Positions 25,079 to 34,291 of a DNA stretch of 64,000 nucleotides are shown here, piece by piece (the stretch's first letter is position 1; each line of letters begins with the position of its first letter). Position numbers and translations under genes: made by a program. Source of the stretch: Flammeovirga yaeyamensis (GTDB lineage Bacteria; Bacteroidota; Bacteroidia; Cytophagales; Flammeovirgaceae). The notes beneath the pieces were generated by a model, which searched no databases, had not been told where the DNA came from, and was given only the letters and a program-made list of their open reading frames with translations. The stretch covers positions 3,767,501-3,831,500 of the forward strand of contig NZ_CP076132.1 of assembly GCF_018736045.1 (NCBI RefSeq). Direction: 5' to 3'.

Positions 25079-26539
25079 ATGAAAAATATATTCACTATTG
25101 TGTTTGTTTTGATGGTATCCTATCAATTACAAGCTCAAGAAATACAGTTGTATTCACTAGATCAGGTAATTAATATAGCCAAAGAACAATCACTTTCGGC
25201 CCAACAAGCTGAGAATAGAAAAGAGAATAATTATTGGCTATATAAACAGTTTAAATCGGTTTACCTACCTCAATTGGTGTTAAATGGTAATCTTCCCAAC
25301 TTTAATCGTTCCATTACTCCGGTTACTCAGCCTGATGGTTCAACAGAATTTAGAGCGGTAAGTGTGGCGAACTCAGATGTTAATCTATCGCTACAACAAA
25401 ATGTAGGATTAACGGGTGGTTCGGTTTATTTTGGATCGACATTACAAAGGATTGATAACTTTGAAGGTATTAATCAAGGAACAAGTTACGCCGGTCAACC
25501 TTTGGTAGTCGGGTTTAACCAACCTCTTTTTACTTATAATCCTTTTAAGTGGAATAAGAAAATTGAGCCTTTAAAATATGAGGAATCCCAAAAGAAGTTT
25601 GTAGAAGAAATGGAAAAGGTAGCTTACGATGCTACACAATATTTCTTTGATATGTTATTGGCTCAAATCAATCATCAAGTAGCCTCTACAAACTTGGCAA
25701 ATAACGATACGATCTTTAAGATTGGTAAGGGACGTTATAATTTAGGTAAAATTGCGGAGAACGAATTACTTCAATTAGAATTGAACGTGATCACTGCAGA
25801 AAGAAACCTTCAATCGGCCAATTTGGATGTTGAACGTACTTCATTAAACTTAAAAACATTCTTAGGTTTGCCTCCTACAGTTGATAATACCACTTTATCC
25901 CTTCCAAAAGAATTGCCCGACCTTACAATTAGTACAGATATCGCAATACAGGAAGCACAGATCAATAGGCAGCAATATATTAGTTTTCAGAGAAGGCGAT
26001 TGGAGGCGGAAAGAGATGTTGCCAAAGCAAAAGGAGATGCTGGTTTACAAATTAATTTAAGTGGTCAGTTTGGTTTAACTCAACAAGCCATGGATCCAAG
26101 TGGTGTTTATCAAGATCCAAACGACCAACAACAGTTTCGATTAGGATTTAATATTCCTTTGGTCGATTGGGGACGTCGTAAGTCGGCTGTAGAAACTGCG
26201 GTTTCTAATCAAAGACTTGTTGAGAGTACAGTACAGCAAGAGGAACAGCTATTTACTCAGAACATTTATATGTTGGCTCGTCAGATCCCGATCATTAGAA
26301 ATAAAGCTTTATCAACAGAAAGAGCAAAAGTGATTGCCGAGAAGAGTTATGAAATCGCCCGTCAGAGATATTTGGTAGGAAAGATTAGTGTTACTGACTT
26401 GAACATCACTTTGAGAGATAAAGATGCGGCAACTAGAGAATATTTAGCTGCTTTAAAGGAATTCTGGTTAGCCTTTTATCAATTAAGAATGTTTACGCTT
26501 TATGATTTTATTAAAAACGAAAAGATCATGATGTATTAG
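25079..26539 (+). CDS. TolC-family outer membrane efflux protein
   Basis: 486 residues with signal peptide 1-20 (ending LQA-QE). Two OEP (outer membrane efflux) repeats: 'LDQVINIAKEQSLSAQQAENRK' at the start and 'ARQRYLVGKISVTDLNITLRDKDAATREYLAALKEFW' type region at the end (quoted only by their ends), each made of long helices; 'GRYNLGKIAENELLQLELN' lies in the middle. It should form the outer-membrane/periplasmic channel used by the adaptor and permease encoded upstream. Third gene of the operon, followed by a 14-bp hairpin. Confidence 0.92.
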   Translation: MKNIFTIVFVLMVSYQLQAQEIQLYSLDQVINIAKEQSLSAQQAENRKENNYWLYKQFKSVYLPQLVLNGNLPNFNRSITPVTQPDGSTEFRAVSVANSDVNLSLQQNVGLTGGSVYFGSTLQRIDNFEGINQGTSYAGQPLVVGFNQPLFTYNPFKWNKKIEPLKYEESQKKFVEEMEKVAYDATQYFFDMLLAQINHQVASTNLANNDTIFKIGKGRYNLGKIAENELLQLELNVITAERNLQSANLDVERTSLNLKTFLGLPPTVDNTTLSLPKELPDLTISTDIAIQEAQINRQQYISFQRRRLEAERDVAKAKGDAGLQINLSGQFGLTQQAMDPSGVYQDPNDQQQFRLGFNIPLVDWGRRKSAVETAVSNQRLVESTVQQEEQLFTQNIYMLARQIPIIRNKALSTERAKVIAEKSYEIARQRYLVGKISVTDLNITLRDKDAATREYLAALKEFWLAFYQLRMFTLYDFIKNEKIMMY

Positions 26540-26563
26540 AATTGGTCTTTATTTTGATATATA

Positions 26564-26601
26564 GTTAATCAGCTAAGCGTTTTTTCTCTTAGCTGATTAA
26601 C
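26564..26601. terminator. Hairpin after the export operon
   Basis: Perfect 14-bp arms (26564-26577 and 26588-26601) with a T-rich 10-base loop. There is no T-run after the stem, so it may act as a terminator/attenuator or mRNA-end stabiliser between the TolC-like gene and the next gene, whose start codon is 22 bases further. Confidence 0.55.
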
Positions 26602-26623
26602 CATCAAATTTCCGATATCCGTC

Positions 26624-27253
26624 ATGAACAAAAAGCACTTAATATTATTATCCTTCATTTTTTTGATATTCAGTTGTGAGCAAAAAACCACCCAGAAAGA
26701 AGAGACTGAAACTACTGAATACGAAGAGTACAGTTTAGAAAAAGATGTAGATATAAACACATTAAATTCTAATGATTTACATTCGGAGTTAGATTCTTTA
26801 CTAAATGAAGCGATGGCTTCTGAGAATTTAAAAATCAATTTTTCTAAGCAAATCATGGATGACTTGGTCCTTTCTGGAGTAACGATTAAACCAAAAATTA
26901 GAAAAGACCTAGAAAAAGCAATCGTTGAAGTGGAGAACCTTAAATACAACGAAATTTCTTTGGGTGATAATGATAAAATGATGGCTTATGATAAAGCTGT
27001 ACAAAATTTATTAGATGCTTTAAAAAGCTTAGAAGAATCGGTAGGTGGTTTTGAAAAATATCCTCGACCAGCCATGTTGGTAGAAAGCATTGATAATTCT
27101 AGTACTAGGGATATTTTTACTAGAGGTTACTACAACGGTGCTGCTCAACAATGGAACTACTTGATAAAAGATTATGCTGATAAAGTAAAAAAAGAAATGC
27201 CTGAAGCTTCTCTACAACCCGTTCCATATTTTTATGGAGAAGAGCCTATTTAG
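26624..27253 (+). CDS. Hypothetical lipoprotein
   Basis: 209 residues. Signal with lipobox 'IFSC' (Cys18), then a Glu/Thr-rich linker to about residue 60, then a helical domain containing 'LDSLLNEAMASENLKINFSKQIMDDLV' (helical part described by its ends) and a C-terminal 'YYNGAAQQWNYLIKDYADK'. Family not recognised; the Lys/Glu-rich helices could mediate protein contacts. The gene follows the export operon by 84 bases with a hairpin between, so coupling to the exporter is possible but unproven. Convergent with the NPP gene across an 84-bp inverted repeat. Confidence 0.75.
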   Translation: MNKKHLILLSFIFLIFSCEQKTTQKEETETTEYEEYSLEKDVDINTLNSNDLHSELDSLLNEAMASENLKINFSKQIMDDLVLSGVTIKPKIRKDLEKAIVEVENLKYNEISLGDNDKMMAYDKAVQNLLDALKSLEESVGGFEKYPRPAMLVESIDNSSTRDIFTRGYYNGAAQQWNYLIKDYADKVKKEMPEASLQPVPYFYGEEPI

Positions 27254-27305
27254 AAAATCTCGAAAAAATATTTATTACACTAAAGTATAATTACATATTA
27301 CTAAA

Positions 27306-27389
27306 TATGTATAGAATCCCGTAATCGTAGACTTTAATAATAGGAATTAAACTACTATTTAAGTCTACGATTACGGGATTCGATACATA
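27306..27389. repeat. 84-bp near-perfect inverted repeat between convergent genes
   Basis: Arms 27306-27334 and 27361-27389 (29 bases each) pair at 28 of 29 positions (mismatch 27313/27382); a 21-bp block inside is perfect. The 26-base centre is itself weakly self-complementary. There is no T-run right after the right arm. It lies between the lipoprotein and NPP stops and could be a bidirectional terminator or a small palindromic mobile remnant. Confidence 0.85.
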
Positions 27390-27406
27390 AAAGAGAATAT
27401 CACTTA

Positions 27407-28609
27407 TTATTCTTTCATAGCTTCCTTCAAAACTTCCAACTTTCCATCAATCTGATGATGAATCTCTAAATCTAGAAGATCAGCTATAAGTGGATATATG
27501 TGTACATTTTCGAAAGAAGGAATCACTTTATTTTTTTGAAAATGAGATCCGACACCATAAAATACAGCATGCATTTCTTTATTGGTATAAGGATCAAAAC
27601 CATGCATTCCCTTACTCACTGTTTTTCCTTTGTAGGCAAAGGCTTTAGGAGGAATTCCTTCACATATCACATCAGGAATGCGACTCCCTTCAGAATAATG
27701 TAATTTTTGAGGCATTTCATTTTTTAGATACACCTTAAAATCATTTTTATATTTCCCTAAAGATTTTTTTAGCTGCTCGTCATCACCATTTCCTTTGTTG
27801 TAGAAAAATAATTGTGAACCGCCTGCATTTACTACTTCATACTCCTCAAATGTTCCTAAGTCATCGATTACAATTGGGTTCTTTTTATCTACCTCTATCA
27901 TTCCATGATCGGATACTACAATTAAATCTACAGGAACATCTGCTTTATTAATCACTCCCATTAGTTTTCCAAGAATAGTATCTACCTCTTCTACGGCCTG
28001 TTTTGTTTCCTCACTCTCTGGCCCATAATGATGCCCTTGAGTATCTACCAATGAAAAGTATAAAGATATGAATCGAGGCCTCACATCTTCCTTATAACTT
28101 AACCAATTTTCTATTTGTTGCACTCGCTCTATATAAGGAGTTGACTTATTGTATTTATAAAAATAACTTCCTTGCATCCCTCCTATTCTTGCATCAGACG
28201 TTGGCCAATAATAAGAGGCAGACTTTATACCTTGTTGTTCAGCTAAATTCCACAAAGGCACTCCTTTACACCAAGTTGCATCTTTCTTCTCTAATCCTAT
28301 ATGATATTTTTGATCTCTATCAGGATCGTAAAAAACGTTATGCACTAAACCATGATTTTGAGGGTACATCCCCGTTACCAAGCTATAATGATTCGGGAAA
28401 GTTTTTGATGGATATGCAGGAATCATGGATACTGATTTTACTCCATTTTTGGCTATCTCATCTAGATTAGGTGTATCGTAAATTTCTGGATAATCATATC
28501 TAAATCCATCCAATGATACGAGAATAACAGTATTGTTTTTCTGATTTGATTTATGGGTTTGACAAGACATCAAAAATGTGATGGTTGCCAGAATAATTAG
28601 ATTTTTCAT
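27407..28609 (-). CDS. NPP-type phosphodiesterase/nucleotide pyrophosphatase lipoprotein
   Basis: 400 residues. Lipobox 'LMSC' (Cys16). Alkaline-phosphatase-superfamily core: metal ligand Asp34 in 'SLDGFRYDY', catalytic nucleophile Thr70 in 'SKTFPNHYSLVTG', 'GVPLWNLAEQQG', 'DTQGHHYGPES' and 'VVSDHGM' supply the other Zn ligands. Members of the ectonucleotide pyrophosphatase/phosphodiesterase family cleave nucleotide or phospholipid phosphodiesters outside the cytoplasm. Full length, all metal sites seen. No operon partner. Substrate not decidable. Confidence 0.9.
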   Translation of the reverse strand: MKNLIILATITFLMSCQTHKSNQKNNTVILVSLDGFRYDYPEIYDTPNLDEIAKNGVKSVSMIPAYPSKTFPNHYSLVTGMYPQNHGLVHNVFYDPDRDQKYHIGLEKKDATWCKGVPLWNLAEQQGIKSASYYWPTSDARIGGMQGSYFYKYNKSTPYIERVQQIENWLSYKEDVRPRFISLYFSLVDTQGHHYGPESEETKQAVEEVDTILGKLMGVINKADVPVDLIVVSDHGMIEVDKKNPIVIDDLGTFEEYEVVNAGGSQLFFYNKGNGDDEQLKKSLGKYKNDFKVYLKNEMPQKLHYSEGSRIPDVICEGIPPKAFAYKGKTVSKGMHGFDPYTNKEMHAVFYGVGSHFQKNKVIPSFENVHIYPLIADLLDLEIHHQIDGKLEVLKEAMKE

Positions 28610-28733
28610 TTAATGGTATTTTGGTCATTCGAAGATAATTGATTTTGATTAATCTTTAGATGTGTTTAAATGTTTATTATCATATATTCTTATTTATCTT
28701 AAAATATTTTTAGGCTTGTCTAAAAATTATTTT

Positions 28734-28741
28734 TACATTTG
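28734..28741 (+). promoter_or_regulatory. TACATTTG -7 box before the TonB receptor
   Basis: Exact TAnnTTTG match 42 bases before the start codon. A TTG at 28716-28718 is 15 bases upstream, shorter than the usual 19-21 spacing. Confidence 0.5.
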
Positions 28742-28782
28742 TATCACCAATAGTTTATAACTACTTAAATTTATAATAAATC

Positions 28783-31200
28783 ATGAAAGTTAATATCACT
28801 TTCTTATTTGTGTTAATCACCTCATTAGTGATGGGGGCAGCGAAAGTAAATATTCGAGGACATATTACTAACAACAAAGAAAATATTCCATTTGCCACTA
28901 TCTCTGTAGATGATGGGAAATTCGGTACATCAACTGATGAATCAGGACACTTCTCTCTCGCACTTGAAAAAGGGAAACAATATACTATTACCATTTCTGC
29001 AGTTGGATATAAAACTATAGAATTAAAGTATACTGCTAAAAACAATGCGGATGAGTTGCATATCAACTTAGATAAAGATTTACTTCAATTAAATGAAGTT
29101 GTCGTTTCTAGTAATCGTAGAGAGCAATCTAGAAAAGAAACCGCTGCAGTAGTCAATGTAGTCAACAAAGAAATATTTGAGATTTCAAGTTCAAAAGTAG
29201 TTGCAGATGGTTTAAACTTTGTCTCAGGTGTAAGAGTAGAAAACAATTGTGGTAACTGTGGTACAACAGCTTTAAGGTTAAATGGTCTTGAGGGTCCATA
29301 CACACAAATTTTAATGGATAGCCGTCCACTATTTAATGGTTTGGTCAGCGTATATGGTTTGGAACAAATTCCAGTATCTATGGTCGATCAGATTGAAGTA
29401 GTTCGTGGAGGTGGTTCCGTTCTATTCGGTGCAAATGCCATTGGTGGTACTGTAAACATTATCACAAAAGCACCTCAATTTAATTCTTATGAAGTAGGAA
29501 CCAACTTTGGTACTATTGATGGTAAATCAAATGATTACAACCTATACTTTAATACTTCAATAGTATCTAAAAACGATAAAACCGGAGCATATGTATATGG
29601 TTCATATAGAAATAGAGATGCTTGGAATGCAAACCCTAATGACGTTTGGTATCACTTAGATGACAACGAACAACCTACAGGTGATGCAATGAAAGATGAT
29701 TTTTCTGAACTTCCTCAATTGAAAACTGCTTCAGTAGGAACAAAAGTGTATCATTCATTCGATGATCAAAATAAATTAACTGCCGATTTCAGGTTTATTC
29801 ATGAAGACCGTCGTGGAGGTAATAAATTTGATAAAGAACCTCATGAAACGGACATCACAGAGTGGGTAAACATGAATATTGTAAGTGGTGGCTTAAATTA
29901 TGATTGGTACAGTACAGATAAAAAGAAGCATTTGAATGCTTACTCTAACCTACAATATGTAAATAGAGACAGTTATTATGGTGCAGATCAAGCGTTAGAT
30001 GGATACGGCTTAACAACAGGTTTAACTTATATTGGAGGTGCTCAAATGAACTTCAATTTGGGTAAAATGTTAAATGCCGATTCTTATTTAGTTGTTGGCA
30101 CTGAATATATCTATGATAATATCCATGATAAGAAGTTAGGTTATTATGATCAGGATGCTGGAGAAAAAACTAACGATATTCCAATTTCTAATCAAGAATC
30201 TCAAACTATGGCACTTTTTGCTCAAAACGAATGGAAAGGCAATAAACTTTCTGTCCTTTTAGGAGCAAGAATGGATTATGTAATGATTCAAGATTTTGAA
30301 AATACAGACAATAATAAAAACGTTTCAGCTTTCAATCCTCGATTAAACCTTAAGTATAATCTTACAAAAGAGATGCAAATTAGAGGTGGTATTGCTACAG
30401 GTTTTAGAGCTCCACAAATGTTCTCAGAAGATTTACACGTTGAAGTTGCAGGTGGACAAGCAGTTCGAACAGTACTTGATCCTAACCTTAAAGCAGAAAG
30501 ATCTCTGTCATACAACTTTGCGTGGGATATGGAACATAGCTTTGGTAACACACAAGCTTATTTCTTAGTAGAAGGTTTTCATACAAGAATTTATGATCGC
30601 TTCGACAATCAGTTTACTGTAGATGTAGATGAAGATGGAAACGAAATCTTTTATAACTTCAAAAGAAATTCCACTTCAGATGCTATTGTTCAAGGTGTAA
30701 ATATCGAAGCTAAGATTGCTCCTTCTGAAAAATTCAATATTCAAGGTGCTTATACCTTCCAATCGTCTAGATATGAAGAAGACAATCAATGGGGCGATGA
30801 GGAAACAAGTGTTTCTAAAGAAATTCTAAGAACTCCTAACCAATATGGTTCTTTGACATTGAACTTCCAACCTGCACAAAAATGGACAACATCATTGACC
30901 GGAGTTTATACTGGTAGCATGTATGTTCCATTACTTCCTGGTGGTTTCATGAATGGACAACCTGTAGAAAATGAGACTTTAATTAAAAGTGAATCATTCT
31001 TCGATATGGGTGCTAAAGTATCTTACAGAACTAAGTTAGGTAAGAATGCAAACATTCAGATTGGTACAGGTGTTAAAAACATCTTTAACCAAATGCAAAG
31101 TCAATTTGTAAGTGGTTCTGAAAAGGATGCAGCATTTGTGTATGGTCCAATTACTCCAAGAATGTATTTTATCGAAATTAAAATTGGTAATCTTCTGTAA
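28783..31200 (+). CDS. TonB-dependent outer membrane receptor
   Basis: 805 residues: signal peptide 1-20; a carboxypeptidase-regulatory-like beta domain about 22-103 ('IPFATISVDDGKFGTSTDESGHF', quoted by its ends); plug about 110-225 with 'EQIPVSMVDQIEVVRGGGSVLFG' and 'AIGGTVNIIT'; then a 22-strand-type barrel ending in 'YFIEIKIGNLL'. A conserved-looking CxxC (Cys156-Cys159, 'NNCGNCG') sits in the plug. The overall organisation is nearest to ferrienterochelin/cobalamin-type receptors (CirA/BtuB-like), so the cargo may be a metal chelate or cofactor, but it cannot be named. No SusD partner is adjacent, which argues against a glycan SusC. Monocistronic. Confidence 0.9.
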   Translation: MKVNITFLFVLITSLVMGAAKVNIRGHITNNKENIPFATISVDDGKFGTSTDESGHFSLALEKGKQYTITISAVGYKTIELKYTAKNNADELHINLDKDLLQLNEVVVSSNRREQSRKETAAVVNVVNKEIFEISSSKVVADGLNFVSGVRVENNCGNCGTTALRLNGLEGPYTQILMDSRPLFNGLVSVYGLEQIPVSMVDQIEVVRGGGSVLFGANAIGGTVNIITKAPQFNSYEVGTNFGTIDGKSNDYNLYFNTSIVSKNDKTGAYVYGSYRNRDAWNANPNDVWYHLDDNEQPTGDAMKDDFSELPQLKTASVGTKVYHSFDDQNKLTADFRFIHEDRRGGNKFDKEPHETDITEWVNMNIVSGGLNYDWYSTDKKKHLNAYSNLQYVNRDSYYGADQALDGYGLTTGLTYIGGAQMNFNLGKMLNADSYLVVGTEYIYDNIHDKKLGYYDQDAGEKTNDIPISNQESQTMALFAQNEWKGNKLSVLLGARMDYVMIQDFENTDNNKNVSAFNPRLNLKYNLTKEMQIRGGIATGFRAPQMFSEDLHVEVAGGQAVRTVLDPNLKAERSLSYNFAWDMEHSFGNTQAYFLVEGFHTRIYDRFDNQFTVDVDEDGNEIFYNFKRNSTSDAIVQGVNIEAKIAPSEKFNIQGAYTFQSSRYEEDNQWGDEETSVSKEILRTPNQYGSLTLNFQPAQKWTTSLTGVYTGSMYVPLLPGGFMNGQPVENETLIKSESFFDMGAKVSYRTKLGKNANIQIGTGVKNIFNQMQSQFVSGSEKDAAFVYGPITPRMYFIEIKIGNLL

Positions 31201-31228
31201 GAAGATAATTGAATAGATTAGTAAGTGT

Positions 31229-31261
31229 AAAGGTGATAGAGTTGCTGACTTTATCACCTTT
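31229..31261. terminator. Bidirectional terminator, TonB receptor / M28 peptidase
   Basis: 10-bp arms (31229-31238 and 31252-31261) with A-run and T-run sides between convergent genes. Confidence 0.8.
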
Positions 31262-31265
31262 CTTA

Positions 31266-32732
31266 TTAATTAAGTATCTGATTTCTATTGGCTATTTCCC
31301 AAATCATCATCATTCCTAACTTGGTTCTTTGATATAAAACCTCATAATTTATTTTATCTGAATCATCAGAAGGTAAATGATAATCTTTCATGCAGTGATC
31401 CGTAAAAAATGCAATTGGAATTTTATTTATTAAAAAATGATATTGATCGGAACGTTTATATAAATTCTCAGGATCTTTTAGATCGACAGTAAACTCCGGC
31501 ATATACCTTTGATGTACCTCATTATTGACCTTATAAAATTGTTTCGACTGTTCACCCGTTCCTAAAAGATAGGTATAATTTGGATGATCATCGTATTTTT
31601 TGTTGATTCTACCGACCATATCAAAATTATAATTTGCTACAATTTTCTCCATGGGTACTAATGGATTTTGGCAGAAAAATTCAGAACCCAAAAGACCTAC
31701 TTCTTCAGCTGCAAAAGCAATAAAAAGTATCGACCTCCTTGGGCCTATTCCATTTTCCTTTGCTTTTTTAAAGGCTTCGGCCATTTCCATGATTGCAGAT
31801 GTGCCAGATGCATTATCATTAGCTCCATTAAATACCACTCCCTCTTTTGTCCCTAAATGATCATAATGTGCAGTAACGACTATAAATTCATCCTTTAAAT
31901 CAGTTCCCTCAATATAACCTAGTACATTTTCATTATTATACTCAAGATTTTCATACTCTAATTCAATGGTTACTGAAGTACTCAACTGCTTTCTTTCTTT
32001 TTTTGATAAATTGTCGTACTTCTCAATTAGTGCTTGTTTTTCTTTTCCTAATAAAGAAAATATATCTTCTTGTTTTAAAGCAAGGCTATTTAAATCATTA
32101 AAACGTTCTTGAGGTGAAAGGTACATTCTATTGCCCATCATCGAACTAAATCGAATACGATGGACTAATAAATCTTTTTGATCTTTCGCAATAAAAATAA
32201 CAAATTTAGCATGGGTATCCGGCACTTGTATTTGTTGATCCATAGGATTGTACTCTTTGAGTGCTAATGCTTGATTTTTCAATTTCCTTCCTGCAATATC
32301 TTTTAAGGTTAATTGATTCAAATAATGTAATTCAACCTCTGAAGTAGATGTCTCCTGCCCGAACATCATCAAAATATTCTCTTTCGTAATAGTATCATTT
32401 TCGTTAAATATATTCATTTTAGAATATCCCGGCTGATATACATTAAAAATTTGTGTCCAAGAATTATTTAGTTGTTTTAAACCTATCTTATGAAAATGAT
32501 TTTGGATATATGATGATGCTTTAGAGTTCCCCAAATTCAGCATTCCTCTCCCTCCCAAATCATCGGATGCCAAATACCTTAAATGAGATTCAATATTGTC
32601 TTTTGATAAATAGCTGATTAACTCTTGTGTTTTTACAGAGTCTGCCTCTAGATTTGCTTTTTGTGAAAATACCTCAGATGATAATAATAATAGTGCAATA
32701 AAATTGAATTGAATAATTTGTAATACTCTCAT
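31266..32732 (-). CDS. Secreted M28-family zinc aminopeptidase
   Basis: 488 residues, signal peptide 1-23. The M28 catalytic block is complete: His289 in 'AHYDHLG', bridging Asp306 in 'NGANDNASGT', catalytic Glu343 and ligand Glu344 in 'AAEEVGLLGS', Asp371 in 'NFDMVGR' and a His in 'YHLPSDDSDKI' near the end. The region 60-270 is a divergent, Lys/Gln-rich PA-like insertion in front of the catalytic domain. It removes N-terminal amino acids from peptides in the periplasm or outside the cell. Convergent with the TonB receptor, from which it is separated by a terminator. Confidence 0.93.
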   Translation of the reverse strand: MRVLQIIQFNFIALLLLSSEVFSQKANLEADSVKTQELISYLSKDNIESHLRYLASDDLGGRGMLNLGNSKASSYIQNHFHKIGLKQLNNSWTQIFNVYQPGYSKMNIFNENDTITKENILMMFGQETSTSEVELHYLNQLTLKDIAGRKLKNQALALKEYNPMDQQIQVPDTHAKFVIFIAKDQKDLLVHRIRFSSMMGNRMYLSPQERFNDLNSLALKQEDIFSLLGKEKQALIEKYDNLSKKERKQLSTSVTIELEYENLEYNNENVLGYIEGTDLKDEFIVVTAHYDHLGTKEGVVFNGANDNASGTSAIMEMAEAFKKAKENGIGPRRSILFIAFAAEEVGLLGSEFFCQNPLVPMEKIVANYNFDMVGRINKKYDDHPNYTYLLGTGEQSKQFYKVNNEVHQRYMPEFTVDLKDPENLYKRSDQYHFLINKIPIAFFTDHCMKDYHLPSDDSDKINYEVLYQRTKLGMMMIWEIANRNQILN

Positions 32733-32856
32733 AAGAAATAGAAGTTTATTTTAGTTTTCCCTCGAATGTAATACAATTTTCACCAACCTACAAAACACAA
32801 AAAAGTGATACAGTTTTCACTGCACCACTTAATTCATTAAAATTTATGTTTAACGA

Positions 32857-33051
32857 TTAAAATCGCATTTTTCCGTTTTCAGCTTCTACCATGGTAGGAA
32901 TAAAGAAAAGATCTACTATCCAACCGATACCAAAGATACCTCCTGTAAACAAGTAAAGTAATCCAGATAAAGGCCTACCTAAATAAAAACGATGGATGCC
33001 TAAGACACCGAAAAATATACATAAAATGTACGATACTGCTGTTGATTTCAT
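32857..33051 (-). CDS. TM2 domain membrane protein
   Basis: 64 residues, two membrane helices (about 5-20 and 30-52). The TM2 signature is clear: 'LCIFFGVLGIHRFYLGRPLSGLLYLFTGG' (described by its ends) with the Gly-His-Arg-Phe-Tyr-Leu-Gly core, then 'GIGWIVDLFFIP'. These small inner-membrane proteins are widespread and functionally undefined. Monocistronic. Start codon at 33049-33051. Confidence 0.9.
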   Translation of the reverse strand: MKSTAVSYILCIFFGVLGIHRFYLGRPLSGLLYLFTGGIFGIGWIVDLFFIPTMVEAENGKMRF

Positions 33052-33139
33052 GGTTTAGTATTTTAATTTGACACTTATACAATTATACGTAAATCAATTG
33101 TAAACAGTTGCTAATTTTACACTATTAAACCATCAAAAT

Positions 33140-34207
33140 TTAATAGAATTTTATTTGGCATCCGAACATTGGAGAATAGGTCGAAAATGGCTGAATATTT
33201 AGTGACATTACTAATATATCTGTTTGAATTTCTCCAAATAAAGAAAACCTCTTCGTTACATTCACATTCAATCCTGCTCCACCTGAAAATGCTAAATCAT
33301 TTTTACGAGTACTCGGAACATGATAATAGTTAAAGCCTAAATTTAATCTAGGATTAATCACCCCTTTACCAAATCTATATTCAAATTGAATTGGAATAAT
33401 AGCTAAATCCCCATACTCTGTTGTTGCCTCATCTTTTTCTACCTCATAGCCATAAATAAATCCTGTTCTCACATAAAGATGCTCGCTTGAATTTGGTAAC
33501 CATAGATAAAGTAATGCTCCCACATTATTATATTGAGTTTTGATTGTTGGATATACCATATAACCCATTGTGGGAGCAATAGAAACATTCAGTTTCCCTT
33601 TATCTTTTCTATAAACAACACAAGAATTTTCACCACAACTCTCGTTATGATATTGCTCTGTGATATTTGTTAAACTTGATGTTGATGGATTTTCTAAATA
33701 CTCTATTTTCTTTTTAACATTATCTGAAGCATCCTCAAAATACATCAAAAGAGCAGTGTTCATTCTCCTATCTTTTTGAAAATACTTTACATCTTCTATT
33801 TTAACTTCTTTCTTTCCATAATGAAGCTGCAACAATTTATTTTCATCGTAATCAATGTAATACTTAAAGGCTCCTTTATGTCGAATTACATATAGATTTT
33901 TGACTCCTTCAACAAGGTATTCTACAAACCTTTGTTCATACTCATCATCGTTTACAGGAATTGATTTAGAGATATAATGTGCTCCATCGTTGAATAGATA
34001 ACCTTTTATTTCAGAAGGTGAATAGTTTAATGTTTGTCCATCTTGCTCGTAAGTACATTTCTTATAATTCAGAATGTCTTTATGGTAAATCATGGCATCA
34101 ATAGTGTCATTTGATAAGGTAACTAGTTTTCCTTTTCTTAATGACTTATCTTGCCCAAAAGAAAAGAAGACAAGTAACGAAAGAGAGATCGTAATAATTA
34201 GTTTCAT
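33140..34207 (-). CDS. Secreted protein with predicted C-terminal beta-barrel
   Basis: 355 residues from ATG at 34205-34207, chosen because it opens a clean signal peptide (1-18, ending SFG); the upstream in-frame ATG would add 13 residues before it. An N-terminal domain (about 20-170) is followed by a Cys-containing loop ('CGENSCVVYRK') and a C-terminal half with alternating hydrophobic strands ('LYVRTGFIYGYEV', 'GVINPRLNLGFNYYHV', 'FSLFGEIQTDILV') ending in Phe-Tyr, as in outer membrane barrels. Family not recognised. Probably an outer-membrane protein; no partners nearby. Confidence 0.7.
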   Translation of the reverse strand: MKLIITISLSLLVFFSFGQDKSLRKGKLVTLSNDTIDAMIYHKDILNYKKCTYEQDGQTLNYSPSEIKGYLFNDGAHYISKSIPVNDDEYEQRFVEYLVEGVKNLYVIRHKGAFKYYIDYDENKLLQLHYGKKEVKIEDVKYFQKDRRMNTALLMYFEDASDNVKKKIEYLENPSTSSLTNITEQYHNESCGENSCVVYRKDKGKLNVSIAPTMGYMVYPTIKTQYNNVGALLYLWLPNSSEHLYVRTGFIYGYEVEKDEATTEYGDLAIIPIQFEYRFGKGVINPRLNLGFNYYHVPSTRKNDLAFSGGAGLNVNVTKRFSLFGEIQTDILVMSLNIQPFSTYSPMFGCQIKFY

Positions 34208-34291
34208 TTTAAAAAAATAGTTTGCTTGTAAAATTAAATCGATCAAATATATAAAAAATCGATTTAATAAAAAACACTCATTATTAATAAC

